A stretch of DNA of 51,820 nucleotides from Pelagibacterales bacterium SAG-MED47 (lineage in GTDB: Bacteria; Pseudomonadota; Alphaproteobacteria; Pelagibacterales; Pelagibacteraceae), in contig JACWEO010000008.1 of NCBI GenBank assembly GCA_014653355.1, positions 1-51,820 of the forward strand, read 5' to 3'. The stretch's first letter is position 1, and each line of letters begins with the position of its first letter. The notes under the pieces were generated by a model. It saw only the letters and a list, made by a program, of their open reading frames with translations. It was not told the origin of the DNA and made no database searches. Shown here piece after piece: positions 1 to 9,411 of this stretch. A program made the translations under genes and the position numbers.

Positions 1-240
1 TTTTATCAAAAAAAACCAAATGAAATCAAACTTACTAACATTTTTAATGCAGTAGATGAGAAGGTCAAAACTGTTCAATGTAAAAAAGAATCTAAAAAAG
101 GATGTAATGGTAAAGCGATTAAATGTGTAACACATAACCTTTGGGATGAATTAGAAAATCATATCAACAGTTTTTTTGAAAAAAAAAGTTTAGAAGATTT
201 ATTAAAAGATAATATAGAACATAGAAATTTAAATGGATAA
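1..240 (+). CDS. iscR: Rrf2/IscR-family Fe-S-sensing transcriptional regulator (C-terminal part)
   Basis: Only the last 79 codons lie in the window, open from base 1 to the TAA at 238-240. The visible part has three cysteines (local residues 27, 35 and 42) with x7 and x6 spacing, like the Fe-S ligand cluster of IscR-type Rrf2 proteins, followed by a helical segment with the T-x-x-x-W-D-E-L pattern typical of the family C-terminus. The DNA-binding winged helix is outside the window. It overlaps the sufB start by 8 bp, so it is the first known gene of the suf operon and, by family precedent, probably its Fe-S-status regulator. RirA or another Rrf2 subtype cannot be excluded from the C-terminus alone. 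Confidence 0.8.
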   Translation, partial: FYQKKPNEIKLTNIFNAVDEKVKTVQCKKESKKGCNGKAIKCVTHNLWDELENHINSFFEKKSLEDLLKDNIEHRNLNG

Positions 241-1675
241 TAGACAGAAAGAAATAGATAACTTAAAAGATTATAAGTACGGTTTTACAACTGATATTGA
301 AAATACAAGAGCCCCTAAGGGTCTAAATGAGGACGTTATAAAATTTATTTCTAATATTAAAAAAGAACCTAGATGGATGCTTGATTTTAGATTAAAAGCA
401 TATGAAAGATTTAAACAACTTAAAGAACCAAATTGGCAAAAACCAAAATATCCAAAAATAGATTATCAAGACTTATATTATTATTCAGCTCCTAAAAGTA
501 TGGATGATAAACCAAAAAGTTTAGATGAATTAGATCCTAAACTTTTAGAAACTTATAAAAAATTAGGTATTCCACTTCAAGAACAGGCAAGACTGAATGG
601 TATAGCGGTTGATGCAGTATTTGACTCTGTATCAGTTGCAACTACATTTAGAGAGGAACTTACAAAACAGGGTATTATCTTTTGTCCAATTTCAGAAGCA
701 ATTCAGAATCATCCAGAATTAGTTAAAAAATATTTAGGATCTGTAATCCCTACCACAGACCATTTTTTTGCAACACTTAACTCAGCTGTATTTACTGACG
801 GTTCATTTGCATACATACCGGAAGGAGTAAGATGTCCAATGGAATTGTCAACTTATTTTAGAATTAATGCATCAAATACAGGTCAGTTTGAAAGAACTTT
901 GATTATTGCTGATAAAGGAAGTTACGTAAGTTATTTAGAAGGCTGTACTGCTCCTATGAGAGACGAAAATCAACTACATGCTGCAAATGTTGAATTGATA
1001 GCACTTGATGATGCAGAAATAAAATATTCTACAGTTCAAAATTGGTATCCTGGAGACAAAGATGGTAAAGGTGGAATATACAATTTTGTTACTAAGCGTG
1101 GCTTATGTAAAGGAAAGAATTCTAAAATTTCATGGACACAAGTTGAAACGGGCTCTGCAATTACGTGGAAATACCCTAGTTGTATTTTAAAAGGGGATAA
1201 CTCAGTTGGAGAATTTTATTCAATAGCTATAACAAACAATCATCAAAAAGCTGACACAGGTACAAAAATGATCCATTTAGGGAAAAATACTAAAAGTAAA
1301 ATTATTTCTAAAGGTATAAGTGCAGGATTTTCAGATATGACATATAGGGGATTAGTTGATATTTCATCAAGGGCATCTAATTCTAATAATTATACTCAGT
1401 GTGATTCTTTATTAATGGGTAATAAATGTGGAGCCCATACAGTTCCATATATTAAAAATAAAAATTCAGAGTCAAATATTGCTCATGAGGCAACAACATC
1501 AAAGATAAGTGATGAGCAGTTACATTATTGTCAGCAAAGAGGTTTAAGTGCAGAAGAGGCAGTTAGTTTGATTGTTAATGGATTTTGTAAAGAGGTATTG
1601 CAACAATTACCAATGGAATTTGCTGTTGAGGCACAAAAACTTGTTGGCATTAGTTTAGAAGGAAGCGTGGGCTAA
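233..1675 (+). CDS. sufB: Fe-S cluster assembly scaffold SufB
   Basis: 480 residues, normal SufB length. SufB forms the SufBC2D scaffold on which Fe-S clusters are built in the cytoplasm. The C-terminal half has the family hallmarks: the [14 protein letters not shown] segment near residue 190, the beta-helix core, and the A-H-E-A-T-T-S-K-I block with Y-x-x-Q-R-G near residues 420-440. The ATG lies inside the end of the upstream iscR-like gene (8 bp overlap), and the stop TAA shares its last base with the sufC ATG, which suggests translational coupling. It is a clear family member with no oddities. Confidence 0.97.
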   Translation: MDNRQKEIDNLKDYKYGFTTDIENTRAPKGLNEDVIKFISNIKKEPRWMLDFRLKAYERFKQLKEPNWQKPKYPKIDYQDLYYYSAPKSMDDKPKSLDELDPKLLETYKKLGIPLQEQARLNGIAVDAVFDSVSVATTFREELTKQGIIFCPISEAIQNHPELVKKYLGSVIPTTDHFFATLNSAVFTDGSFAYIPEGVRCPMELSTYFRINASNTGQFERTLIIADKGSYVSYLEGCTAPMRDENQLHAANVELIALDDAEIKYSTVQNWYPGDKDGKGGIYNFVTKRGLCKGKNSKISWTQVETGSAITWKYPSCILKGDNSVGEFYSIAITNNHQKADTGTKMIHLGKNTKSKIISKGISAGFSDMTYRGLVDISSRASNSNNYTQCDSLLMGNKCGAHTVPYIKNKNSESNIAHEATTSKISDEQLHYCQQRGLSAEEAVSLIVNGFCKEVLQQLPMEFAVEAQKLVGISLEGSVG

Positions 1676-2409
1676 TGTTAAAAATAAGTAAGTTAAACGC
1701 AAAGATAGATAATAAAGAAATTTTAAAAAATTTTTCTTTGAACATAAATCCTGGAGAAGTTCACGCTATAATGGGCCCAAATGGATCTGGTAAAAGTACA
1801 TTATCAAATATTTTATCAGGAAAAAAAGGATATGATGTTTCAGGAGAAGTTCTTTTTGAAGAAAAAGATTTATTTGAATTTGAAACAGAAGAAAGAGCTC
1901 ATAAAGGTATATTTTTAGCATTTCAATATCCATTAGAGATTCCTGGAGTAAATACAAATATATTTTTAAAGACGTCATTGAATGCGGTTAGGAAGGCAAG
2001 AGGGGAAAAAGAACTTGATGCTATAGAATTTTTAAAACTAGTGAAAAAAAAATCGAGAGAACTTAAATTTGATGAGGATAAATTAAATCGACAATTAAAT
2101 GTTGGTTTTTCTGGAGGTGAAAAAAAGAAAAATGAAATTTTACAAATGTCATTGTTAGCTCCAAAATTATCTATTTTAGATGAAACAGATTCAGGATTAG
2201 ATATAGATGCATTAAAAATAGTAGCTGATGGAGTTAACGCTTTAAGAGATGATAAGAATTCATTTTTAATAATAACGCATTATCAAAGACTACTTGATTA
2301 TATTAAACCTGATTATGTTCATGTTTTGATGAATGGAAAAATTGTTAAATCTGGAGGTGCAGAATTAGCCTTAGAATTAGAAAAAAAGGGGTATGAAAAT
2401 TTTCATTAA
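1675..2409 (+). CDS. sufC: Fe-S assembly ATPase SufC
   Basis: 244 residues, an ABC-type ATPase without membrane partner that drives SufBC2D. Walker A GPNGSGKST lies at residues 34-42, the signature is F-S-G-G-E-K-K-K-N, and Walker B is the SufC-type L-D-E-T-D-S-G-L-D, followed by the switch histidine in I-I-T-H-Y. The ATG overlaps the sufB stop by one base (TAATG). The sufD ATG follows the stop codon directly with no spacer, so sufBCD is read as one coupled unit. Confidence 0.97.
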   Translation: MLKISKLNAKIDNKEILKNFSLNINPGEVHAIMGPNGSGKSTLSNILSGKKGYDVSGEVLFEEKDLFEFETEERAHKGIFLAFQYPLEIPGVNTNIFLKTSLNAVRKARGEKELDAIEFLKLVKKKSRELKFDEDKLNRQLNVGFSGGEKKKNEILQMSLLAPKLSILDETDSGLDIDALKIVADGVNALRDDKNSFLIITHYQRLLDYIKPDYVHVLMNGKIVKSGGAELALELEKKGYENFH

Positions 2410-3657
2410 ATGAAAGAACAATTGCAAAAGGATTTTGATAATACTATTAAAAATTTGAGTTTATCTCAAAAAGATATTCAAGTAAAAAAATTTTACTTAG
2501 ATAATTTTATAAACAGAGGATTTCCAAATAGAAGAGAAGAGGACTGGAAATTTTCTGATCTTAATCAAATAATAAAAAAAAATATTGGGGAACTTAGTTT
2601 TTATAGTGAATATACATCTACAAATAAAATTGATACTTCTGTATTTGTAGATGGACTAGAGCATAACAAAATAGTCTTTATAAATGGTAGAATTGAAAAA
2701 ATTGATTTTGATTATGAAAAAAAAGATCAAATAGAGATAGTTGATCAATCAGAAAGTATTAATGAATTAAATATTAACAATTCTTTATCTGACTTAAACA
2801 ATGCTTTTACTAATAAATCTTTTAAAATTTTGGTTAAAAAGGGCTATAAATTATCAAAACCACTTATTATTTATCATACAACAAACTCTAAAATTTGGTC
2901 CAAAAATATTAATTTAAGATTAAATTTTGAGCTTGCAGAAGATAGTTCTTTAAGAGTAATTGACTTATTTAACGATACTTCTGAAAAAAATTTTTTAAAT
3001 ATTTTTTATGACTTTGAACTAAAAGAAAATGCAATTTTAAAAAATTATAAGGTAGACAAATCTGAAAATAGAAATATAAAATACTTATTTAACAATATTG
3101 ACCAAAATAAAAACAGTATTTCTGAAACTTTTATTTTTTCTTCAGGATCTAATTTCTTTAAAAGTGAAATTAATTGTAATTTAAAAGGAGAATATTCATC
3201 AGCTTATGTAAATGGTATTTTCTCTCTTAAAGACGATAAACATCATGAAATTAGAACAATAATAAATCATTTAACAGAGAATACTATAAGCTATCAACTA
3301 ATTAAAAGTGTTTTAGAGGATAGTTCTAAAGCAGTATATCAAGGCAAAATATTTGTAAACTCTAAAGCACAAAAAACAGATGGCTATCAACTCAGTAACG
3401 CAATATTATTACATAAAGACTCAGAGTTTAATGCTAAGCCAGAATTAGAGATTTATGCAGATGATGTTAAATGTTCACATGGTTCTGCATCAGGAAGTCT
3501 TAATGAAGACTCTATATTTTATTTAATGTCTAGAGGTCTGAATTATCATCAATCAAGAGAACTTTTAATAAATGGTTTTTTGCTTGATGTTGTTGAAAAA
3601 ATTACAGATTCAGAAATTAAAAATTTAATAAAAAATATGATTGGAATTAAAGAATGA
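2410..3657 (+). CDS. sufD: Fe-S assembly scaffold protein SufD
   Basis: 415 residues. It is the SufB paralogue that completes the SufBC2D scaffold and is linked to iron acquisition. The N-terminus has the R-R-E-E-D-W-K-F-S-D motif of SufD near residue 40, and the C-terminus has the C-S-H-G-S-A-S-G segment with a following L-M-S-R-G-L, both characteristic of SufD. The middle of the protein is highly diverged and Lys/Asn/Ile-rich, as expected for such an AT-rich genome. The 3' end overlaps sufS by 4 bp (ATGA). Confidence 0.95.
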   Translation: MKEQLQKDFDNTIKNLSLSQKDIQVKKFYLDNFINRGFPNRREEDWKFSDLNQIIKKNIGELSFYSEYTSTNKIDTSVFVDGLEHNKIVFINGRIEKIDFDYEKKDQIEIVDQSESINELNINNSLSDLNNAFTNKSFKILVKKGYKLSKPLIIYHTTNSKIWSKNINLRLNFELAEDSSLRVIDLFNDTSEKNFLNIFYDFELKENAILKNYKVDKSENRNIKYLFNNIDQNKNSISETFIFSSGSNFFKSEINCNLKGEYSSAYVNGIFSLKDDKHHEIRTIINHLTENTISYQLIKSVLEDSSKAVYQGKIFVNSKAQKTDGYQLSNAILLHKDSEFNAKPELEIYADDVKCSHGSASGSLNEDSIFYLMSRGLNYHQSRELLINGFLLDVVEKITDSEIKNLIKNMIGIKE

Positions 3658-4874
3658 AGATAGAAAATATTAAAAAAGAATTTCCTATTTTTGATGAAAA
3701 AATCCAAAATCATGATTTGGTTTACTTAGATAGTGCAAATTCTTCACAAAAGCCTAAAATTGTTTTAGATAGAATAAATGACTTTTATTCTAAACAATTT
3801 TCTAACGTTGGTAGAAGTTTACATTATTTAGCAGTTGCTGCGACAAATCTTTATGAAAATACAAGAGTTTCTGTTCAAAAGTATATTAATGCAAAGGATA
3901 AAAATGAGATTGTTTTTACGAAAGGAGCAACAGAGGCTTTAAACCTTGTAGCAAACACCCTTGGTCAAACTATTTTAGAGCCAGATGATGAAGTTTTAAT
4001 TACTGAATTAGAACATCACTCTAATTATGTTCCATGGCATTTTCTTAGAAAATCTAAAAATATAAAAATTAAATTTGCTGAAATAAATGAAGATGGAGAT
4101 ATTCCAATAGAAAATATAGAGAAAGAAATAACAGATAAGACTAAAGTTATAGCAATCACACATTTATCTAATGTAACTGGTTCTGTTCTTCCTATTAAAG
4201 AAATTACACAATTAGCTCATTCCAAAAATATAATAGTTGTCGTAGATGGATGCCAGGGTGGGCCGCATCTTAAACTAGATATGCAGGATTTAGATTGTGA
4301 TTTTTATGCAATCTCATGTCATAAAATGTATGGACCAACAGGGCTTGGAGTTTTGTATGGTAAAAAGAAATGGCTTGAACAGCTACCTCCTTATCAAGGT
4401 GGGGGTGGGATGATTAATGAAGTAAAAAAAGATAGAATTTCATATGGAGAACTTCCTAATAAATATGAAGCTGGAACAATGGCAACAGCACAAGTAATTG
4501 CATTTGATCAATCAATAAAATTTTTAGAAAGTATTGGAATAGAAAATATAATAAAACATGAAAAAGAATTAATTGAATATGGTCAAGAAATTTTACAAAA
4601 AAATAATTCTGTTGAATTAATTGGAAACCCAAAAGAACGTGGTGGTGTTCTTTCTTTTACTATAAAAGGTATTCACCCACATGATATTGCAACTATTTTA
4701 GATGAAACAGGGGTAGCAATTAGAGCCGGTCATCACTGTTGCCAAATTCTTCATGAGAAATTAGGTATATCCGCAAGTGCTAGAGCATCTTTAGGTGTTT
4801 ATAACACTAAAGATGATTTAGATAAATTAAATGAAGGAATTAGTAATTGCAAAAAAATTTTTGATCTAAAATGA
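3654..4874 (+). CDS. sufS: Cysteine desulfurase SufS
   Basis: 406 residues, group II cysteine desulfurase (fold-type I PLP enzyme) that takes sulfur from cysteine for cluster assembly. The PLP lysine is in S-C-H-K-M-Y-G-P-T-G near residue 224, and the catalytic persulfide cysteine is in R-A-G-H-H-C-C-Q near residue 364. It has two adjacent cysteines where most SufS have one. The gene overlaps sufD by 4 bp and sufU by 4 bp. No sufE is present; the adjacent SufU-like protein is the likely sulfur acceptor. Confidence 0.96.
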   Translation: MKIENIKKEFPIFDEKIQNHDLVYLDSANSSQKPKIVLDRINDFYSKQFSNVGRSLHYLAVAATNLYENTRVSVQKYINAKDKNEIVFTKGATEALNLVANTLGQTILEPDDEVLITELEHHSNYVPWHFLRKSKNIKIKFAEINEDGDIPIENIEKEITDKTKVIAITHLSNVTGSVLPIKEITQLAHSKNIIVVVDGCQGGPHLKLDMQDLDCDFYAISCHKMYGPTGLGVLYGKKKWLEQLPPYQGGGGMINEVKKDRISYGELPNKYEAGTMATAQVIAFDQSIKFLESIGIENIIKHEKELIEYGQEILQKNNSVELIGNPKERGGVLSFTIKGIHPHDIATILDETGVAIRAGHHCCQILHEKLGISASARASLGVYNTKDDLDKLNEGISNCKKIFDLK

Positions 4875-5335
4875 ATTTAAAAGAACTTTATCAAGAAATA
4901 ATCTTAGAACATGGAAAGAATCCTAGAAATTTAGGAAAACCAAATAATTTTAATAAAGATGCCAAAGGAAACAATCCTTTGTGTGGAGATAATGTGCATA
5001 TTTATTTGAAACTAAATAATCTAAGAAAAGTTGAAGACATATCTTTTGAGGGAAGTGGATGTGCTATTTCAATGGCATCTGCTTCAATTATGACTGAATT
5101 AATGAAGGGTAAAAGTGACAATGAAGTGAGAGAAATTATAGAAGATTTTTTAGGAATGATTAAAGAAAATCCTGAATTAAAATCTAAAATATTAGAAGAA
5201 GATGATAAAACAAAATTAATGTGTTTATCAGGAGTTAAACAATACCCAATGAGAGTTAAATGTGCTACACTATCATGGCATACTTTAGTGTCCGCAATAG
5301 ATAATAATGGAAAAGAAATAAGTACTGAAAATTAG
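4871..5335 (+). CDS. sufU: SufU-type sulfur transfer/scaffold protein (IscU family)
   Basis: 154 residues, NifU_N/IscU fold. The three conserved cysteines occur in N-P-L-C-G-D-N, G-S-G-C-A-I-S and V-K-C-A-T-L-S-W. The roughly 20-residue insertion before the third cysteine separates SufU from true IscU. By family knowledge SufU is a zinc-dependent sulfurtransferase that accepts persulfide sulfur from SufS. It overlaps the sufS stop by 4 bp, which fits a SufS-SufU pair replacing SufS-SufE. Confidence 0.92.
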   Translation: MNLKELYQEIILEHGKNPRNLGKPNNFNKDAKGNNPLCGDNVHIYLKLNNLRKVEDISFEGSGCAISMASASIMTELMKGKSDNEVREIIEDFLGMIKENPELKSKILEEDDKTKLMCLSGVKQYPMRVKCATLSWHTLVSAIDNNGKEISTEN

Positions 5336-5341
5336 AATTTT

Positions 5342-5638
5342 ATGGAAGTGAAAAATAAAATTATAGAGGAAATTAGAAAAATATACGATCCAGAGCTTCC
5401 TGTAAACATTTATGAGCTTGGATTGATTTATGATATTAAAGTAGATGGCAGGAAAGCAGAAATTAAAATGACATTAACCACACCTAATTGTCCTGTAGCT
5501 GAAAGTTTACCTAAAGAAGTTAAAGAAGGTGCAATGCAAGTAGATGAAATTGATGATGTTGACCTTCAACTAGTTTGGGATCCACCTTGGACAAAAGATA
5601 TGATGTCAGATGCAGCAAAACTGGAGTTAAATTTATAA
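5342..5638 (+). CDS. sufT: SufT-like DUF59/MIP18 Fe-S maturation factor
   Basis: 98 residues covering a single DUF59 domain: D-P-E-L-P-V-N-I-Y-E-L-G-L-I-Y near the N-terminus, T-L-T-T-P-N-C-P in the middle and V-W-D-P-P-W-T-K-D-M-M-S at the end. All three blocks are diagnostic of SufT/PaaD-like proteins, which help deliver Fe-S clusters. It starts 6 bp after sufU and its TAA overlaps the next ATG by one base. Assignment to the SUF pathway rests on family and context together. Confidence 0.92.
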   Translation: MEVKNKIIEEIRKIYDPELPVNIYELGLIYDIKVDGRKAEIKMTLTTPNCPVAESLPKEVKEGAMQVDEIDDVDLQLVWDPPWTKDMMSDAAKLELNL

Positions 5639-5970
5639 TGAGTTCAATAATAAAGTTAAGCGATAATGCTGCCTCAAGAATTAAAGAAATAATGTCTAAT
5701 GCTGAAAAAAAAGCTATAGGTGTTAGGGTTTCCGTAAAATCAGGAGGATGTGCTGGGATGTCTTATGTTATGGAATATTCAAAAGAAGTTAATCCTAATG
5801 ATGAGATAATAGAAGATAAAGGTGTAAAAGTTTATATCGACTCTGCTGCAGTTATGTATCTTTTAGGAACAGAAATGGATTATAAAAAAGAGGATTTTTC
5901 TTCAACATTTGTGTTTAACAATCCCAACGAAACAGAGCGTTGCGGCTGCGGTGAGTCATTCAAAGTATAA
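5638..5970 (+). CDS. sufA: A-type Fe-S carrier (SufA/ErpA/HesB family)
   Basis: 110 residues from the ATG at 5638, which overlaps the sufT TAA (TAATG). A longer in-frame reading from 5575 would only add sufT-coding bases. The three A-type cysteines are present: S-G-G-C-A-G-M near residue 36 and the terminal C-G-C-G-E-S-F. A-type proteins carry finished clusters to apo-targets. This is the last gene of the suf operon. A weak GCATT/AATGC inverted repeat lies downstream (about 5990-6005) without a convincing T-run. Confidence 0.93.
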   Translation: MSSIIKLSDNAASRIKEIMSNAEKKAIGVRVSVKSGGCAGMSYVMEYSKEVNPNDEIIEDKGVKVYIDSAAVMYLLGTEMDYKKEDFSSTFVFNNPNETERCGCGESFKV

Positions 5971-6027
5971 TCCTATTTTGAACATATCAGCATTGCAAAA
6001 AATGCATAAGTAAGATATATTCTTTAT

Positions 6028-6198
6028 ATGAACATTTTTGAATTTAGAAATTTGCTAAATAGTGAAGACAGAAAAGAAAAGAGAAAAAGTTTTATAAGAT
6101 CTCTTATTAAATCTGTAGAAACTGGAGCAAATGGAACTCAAGATTACGTTGTTAAAAAAGGTTCTGGCAAAAATAAAATTGCTAAAACTAGACAGTAA
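6028..6198 (+). CDS. Small basic hypothetical protein, 56 aa
   Basis: An ATG-to-TAA frame of 57 codons fills the sufA-glnA gap. The product begins M-N-I-F-E-F-R-N-L-L and is charged (many Lys/Arg), helical at the N-terminus and Gly/Lys-rich at the C-terminus (K-K-G-S-G-K-N-K). There is no signal peptide or membrane segment. It ends 3 bp before the end of the convergent glnA, which fits the general gene packing here. I do not recognise a family. Its reality depends on conservation in related genomes. Confidence 0.5.
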   Translation: MNIFEFRNLLNSEDRKEKRKSFIRSLIKSVETGANGTQDYVVKKGSGKNKIAKTRQ

Positions 6199-6201
6199 TA
6201 T

Positions 6202-7608
6202 TTAGCAGCTGTAATACATTTCGAACTCAATCGGATGAGGAGTGTGTTCGAAAGTGTGTATTTCTTCAAACTTTAATGCAATGTAAGCATCTATTTGATC
6301 ATCAGTGAAAACATTTCCTTGTTTTAAAAAATCTCTATCTTTATCTAAGCTTTCCATAGCTTCTCTTAGAGATCCACAAACTGTTGGAATTTTTTTGACT
6401 TCATCCTCTGATAACGCATAAAGATCTTTATCAAAAGATTTACCTGGATCAATTTTATTTTTAATTCCATCTAAACCAGCCATTAACATAGCAGCAAAAG
6501 TTAAATAAGGATTACCTGCTGCATCACCAAATCTAATTTCACATCTTGCAGCTTTTTTACTTAAAGTAATAGGTATCCTACATGATGCTGACCTGTTTCT
6601 TGCTGAGTAAGCTAATAAAACAGGAGCTTCAAATCCTGGAATTAATCTTTTGTAGCTATTAGTTGTTGCATTTGAAAATGCGTTTATAGCTTTAGCATGT
6701 TTTAAAATTCCACCAATATAATGTAGTGCAGTATCAGATAAACCAGCATACTTATCACCAGAAAATAATGCAGTGTCTCCCTTCCAAATTGATTGGTGTA
6801 CGTGCATTCCTGAACCGTTATCACCTTTAACAGGTTTAGGCATAAAAGTTGCGGTTTTACCAAATGAGTGAGAAACCATGTGAACAGCATATTTATATAA
6901 TTGTAAATTATCTGCTTGATCCACTAAAGTTCCAAAATACATTCCAAGTTCATGTTGACTTGGAGCAACTTCATGGTGATGTTTTTCAACTTTAATACCC
7001 ATGTCCTTCATTGCTTTTAAATATTCACTTCTCATATCTTGTTCACTATCTACAGGTGGAACTGGAAAGTAACCACCTTTTATTCCTGGTCTATGACCCA
7101 TGTTTCCATTTTCATATTCTCTTCCAGAATTATAAGGACCTTCCTTACTATCAATCTTAAAACCTGTTTCATTCATATCATTTTTAAATCTTACATCATC
7201 AAAAACAAAAAATTCTGCTTCTGGTCCGAAAAATGCTTTATCTCCAATTCCTGAGCTTTTTAAGTAAGCTTCAGCTTTTTTAGCTGTACCTCTAGGATCC
7301 CTTTCATAAGGATCTTTCTTTACTGCATCTAAAATATCACAAAAAAGATTTAGAGTATTATGAGATGTAAATGGATCTACGATTGTTCTTGATAAATCAG
7401 GCTTGAGTATCATGTCAGACTCGTTAATAGCTTTCCAACCGGCTATAGATGAACCATCAAAAAATATACCTTCATTTAGCATTTCATCATCAACCATTTT
7501 AGCATCCATGGTTACATGCTGAAGTTTGCCTCTCGGGTCTGTAAATCTTAAGTCAACGTATTCAATATCTTTATCTTTAATAGTTTTTAGTACATCATTT
7601 GCACTCAT
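6202..7608 (-). CDS. glnA: Glutamine synthetase type I
   Basis: 468 residues, full length for GSI-beta. It makes glutamine from glutamate, ammonia and ATP. The F-D-G-S-S-I-A-G-W loop lies near residue 50, metal ligands are in G-P-E-A-E-F-F-V-F, the ATP-binding K-P[14 protein letters not shown] near residue 260, and N-R-S-A-S-C-R-I-P follows. Tyr in the D-L-Y-A-L segment near residue 400 matches the adenylylation site of the beta type, so control by a GlnE-like enzyme is possible. A strong ribosome-binding site (AAAGGAGATT) precedes the ATG. No glnB is next to it. Confidence 0.97.
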   Translation of the reverse strand: MSANDVLKTIKDKDIEYVDLRFTDPRGKLQHVTMDAKMVDDEMLNEGIFFDGSSIAGWKAINESDMILKPDLSRTIVDPFTSHNTLNLFCDILDAVKKDPYERDPRGTAKKAEAYLKSSGIGDKAFFGPEAEFFVFDDVRFKNDMNETGFKIDSKEGPYNSGREYENGNMGHRPGIKGGYFPVPPVDSEQDMRSEYLKAMKDMGIKVEKHHHEVAPSQHELGMYFGTLVDQADNLQLYKYAVHMVSHSFGKTATFMPKPVKGDNGSGMHVHQSIWKGDTALFSGDKYAGLSDTALHYIGGILKHAKAINAFSNATTNSYKRLIPGFEAPVLLAYSARNRSASCRIPITLSKKAARCEIRFGDAAGNPYLTFAAMLMAGLDGIKNKIDPGKSFDKDLYALSEDEVKKIPTVCGSLREAMESLDKDRDFLKQGNVFTDDQIDAYIALKFEEIHTFEHTPHPIEFEMYYSC

Positions 7609-7749
7609 ATAATCTCCTTTATAATGCCGGGACTTGTGATACCAAATAAAGACTGTTAAAGAATGTACTTTTACTTAATAACACCTATGCATTTTTCACA
7701 TGAGTGTATAATTAAATGCAAAAAAAAACTAACAATTATAAGTTGAATA
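7609..7749. promoter_or_regulatory. Divergent spacer between glnA and ybaK-like gene
   Basis: This 141-bp spacer must hold the promoters of both flanking genes. A 7-bp inverted repeat TGCATTT (7688-7694) / AAATGCA (7714-7720), with 19 bases between the arms, could be an operator. It does not match the NtrC consensus well enough to claim one. Nothing riboswitch-like was seen. Confidence 0.4.
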
Positions 7750-8229
7750 ATGACTTTATTACTTAAAGAGCCTGTAAAAAGAGTTGAAAAATTACTTAAA
7801 GAATTTGATCAAAATCAGAGTGTGATTTTACTTGATACTTCTGCAAGGACAGCTCTAGAAGCTGCTTCATCTTTAAGTTGTGAGGTCGGTGCAATTGTGA
7901 AAAGTTTACTTTTTAAAACAGAACAAAATTATACTCTATGTCTTGTTGCCGGAGATAAAAAAGCTTCTTTAAATAAAATCAAAAAAATTCTTAATATAAA
8001 AGATGCTTCTATGGCTTCAGCTGATGATGTAAAAAATGTTACAGGTTTTACAATAGGAGGTGTTTCACCAATCGGCCATTTAAACAAAATCACTATTCTC
8101 ATAGATAATTCTTTAGAGAGATTTAATTATTTATTTGCTGCAGCAGGCCATCCTAATTGTGTATTCAAAATTAGCTTCACAGACTTAAATGAAATTACAA
8201 AAGGATCAATTAAAGAATTAATAGTATGA
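7750..8229 (+). CDS. YbaK/EbsC-family aminoacyl-tRNA deacylase
   Basis: 159 residues. The fold hallmarks are present: the conserved Lys in G-A-I-V-K-S-L-L-F near residue 57, L-C-L-V-A-G-D-K-K near residue 76, the G-F-T-I-G-G-V-S-P-I-G-H segment near residue 103, and A-A-G-H-P-N-C-V-F near the end. These proteins remove mis-charged amino acids (for example Cys or Ala) from tRNA-Pro in trans. The gene overlaps the next by 4 bp. The exact substrate class (YbaK, ProXp or other) is not decidable by eye. Confidence 0.88.
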   Translation: MTLLLKEPVKRVEKLLKEFDQNQSVILLDTSARTALEAASSLSCEVGAIVKSLLFKTEQNYTLCLVAGDKKASLNKIKKILNIKDASMASADDVKNVTGFTIGGVSPIGHLNKITILIDNSLERFNYLFAAAGHPNCVFKISFTDLNEITKGSIKELIV

Positions 8230-9122
8230 GACAACCAAAATTATTAGATTATATATTATTAGTTTTTTTGGCATTAATCTGGGCTTCAGCTTTTTTTAAT
8301 ATTAAAATCGCCACTTACTCCTTTGGACCAGTAACAATTGCATTTCTTAGAGTCTTTTTTGGAGCCATACCTGTCCTACTACTTTGTTATTATAAAGATA
8401 TAAAGATAGAAGCATTTTCAAAAGATTGGTATTGGTTTGCATTAATAGGATTTATTAATTTAGTAGCTCCTTTTTTCCTAATCGCCTATGGAATTAAATC
8501 AGTTCAAAGTAATCTTGCTGCAATTTTAATGTCTACTACACCTCTTAGCTCAACTGTATTAGGGCATTTTTATACAAAAAATGAAAAATTTAATTTTATT
8601 AAAACGTTTGGAATCTTGATAGGTTTTTCAGGCATACTTTATTTATTTTCGGACAACTTATTAATTGACGAAAATAATTTTGTATCTGCTCTATTAATTC
8701 TTTTGGGCTCTACTTGTTATGTTATTGGTGGAGTTTTAACTTTAAAAATAAGCAAGAAAAAAAATGAAAATGTAACTGGTTCAATATTAATTTGGGCTAC
8801 GATTATCTTAATACCACTCGTTATTTTTATAGAACAACCTAGGAATATAAGTCCAAGACTAGACTCAACCATTTCTGTAATTTACTTAGGACTTGTTTCA
8901 ACAGGTTTAGCATGGTTACTTAGATTTAGAATTTTAGTTAAAAATGGATTAATTTTTCAATCCCAAGTTTCTTATTTAATTCCTATTTTTGGTACTTTTT
9001 TAAGTTATATTTTCTTGAAAGAATTAATTACTTTAAAAGTATTAATTTCTTTAATAGCAGTTTCAGTTGGTATTTATTTTGTCAGAAAAGCAGATTTAAA
9101 AAAAATTATTCACCATAATTAG
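8226..9122 (+). CDS. EamA/DMT-superfamily transporter
   Basis: 298 residues with about ten hydrophobic segments in two EamA repeats. The first begins with A-L-I-W-A-S-A-F-F-N, typical of RhtA/YdcZ-like DMT exporters, and the second has G-L-V-S-T-G-L-A-W and a terminal A-V-S-V-G-I-Y-F segment. It is an inner-membrane transporter, probably for metabolite export. Substrate is unknown. It overlaps the YbaK-like gene by 4 bp (ATGA). Confidence 0.88.
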   Translation: MRQPKLLDYILLVFLALIWASAFFNIKIATYSFGPVTIAFLRVFFGAIPVLLLCYYKDIKIEAFSKDWYWFALIGFINLVAPFFLIAYGIKSVQSNLAAILMSTTPLSSTVLGHFYTKNEKFNFIKTFGILIGFSGILYLFSDNLLIDENNFVSALLILLGSTCYVIGGVLTLKISKKKNENVTGSILIWATIILIPLVIFIEQPRNISPRLDSTISVIYLGLVSTGLAWLLRFRILVKNGLIFQSQVSYLIPIFGTFLSYIFLKELITLKVLISLIAVSVGIYFVRKADLKKIIHHN

Positions 9123-9216
9123 AATAGACACAAGATATAGTATAAATACAATTCTGAGTAGAAAATTAAAGTTTTTAAAAATAGACACTCATTAGAATAC
9201 TTAGTTTAATCTTTTA

Positions 9217-9411
9217 ATGGCTATTAAGAGAAAAAAAATAGCAAAATCAAAGACCAAAAAAAAAACATTTAAATTGGTCAAATTATCTAGAAAAAAAATA
9301 AAAACGAAAAGAAAAGTTGCAAAAAAAATTTCTGCGACCATGAAACGTTTAAAAAAATCTAGAAAAAACAATAACATAAAAACAACTAACGTAAAAAAAA
9401 GGAGAAAAAAA
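9217..9411 (+). other. Polybasic in-frame leader ORF upstream of the aldehyde dehydrogenase
   Basis: From an ATG at 9217 the reading frame is open for 65 codons straight into the aldehyde dehydrogenase. About half of the residues are Lys/Arg (about 33 of 65) and none is Asp or Glu, resembling histone-H1-like or ribosomal tails. No Shine-Dalgarno-like site precedes 9217, while a good one (AAAAAGGAGAAA) sits just before the ATG at 9412, where the usual protein length begins. It may be an alternative extended N-terminus, a basic leader, or a chance open frame in A-rich DNA. Confidence 0.5.

Noticed and set aside
9123-9188. 9-bp direct repeat AATAGACAC, 57 bp apart
   Set aside because: Only two copies and of low complexity; no flanking mobile-element features.
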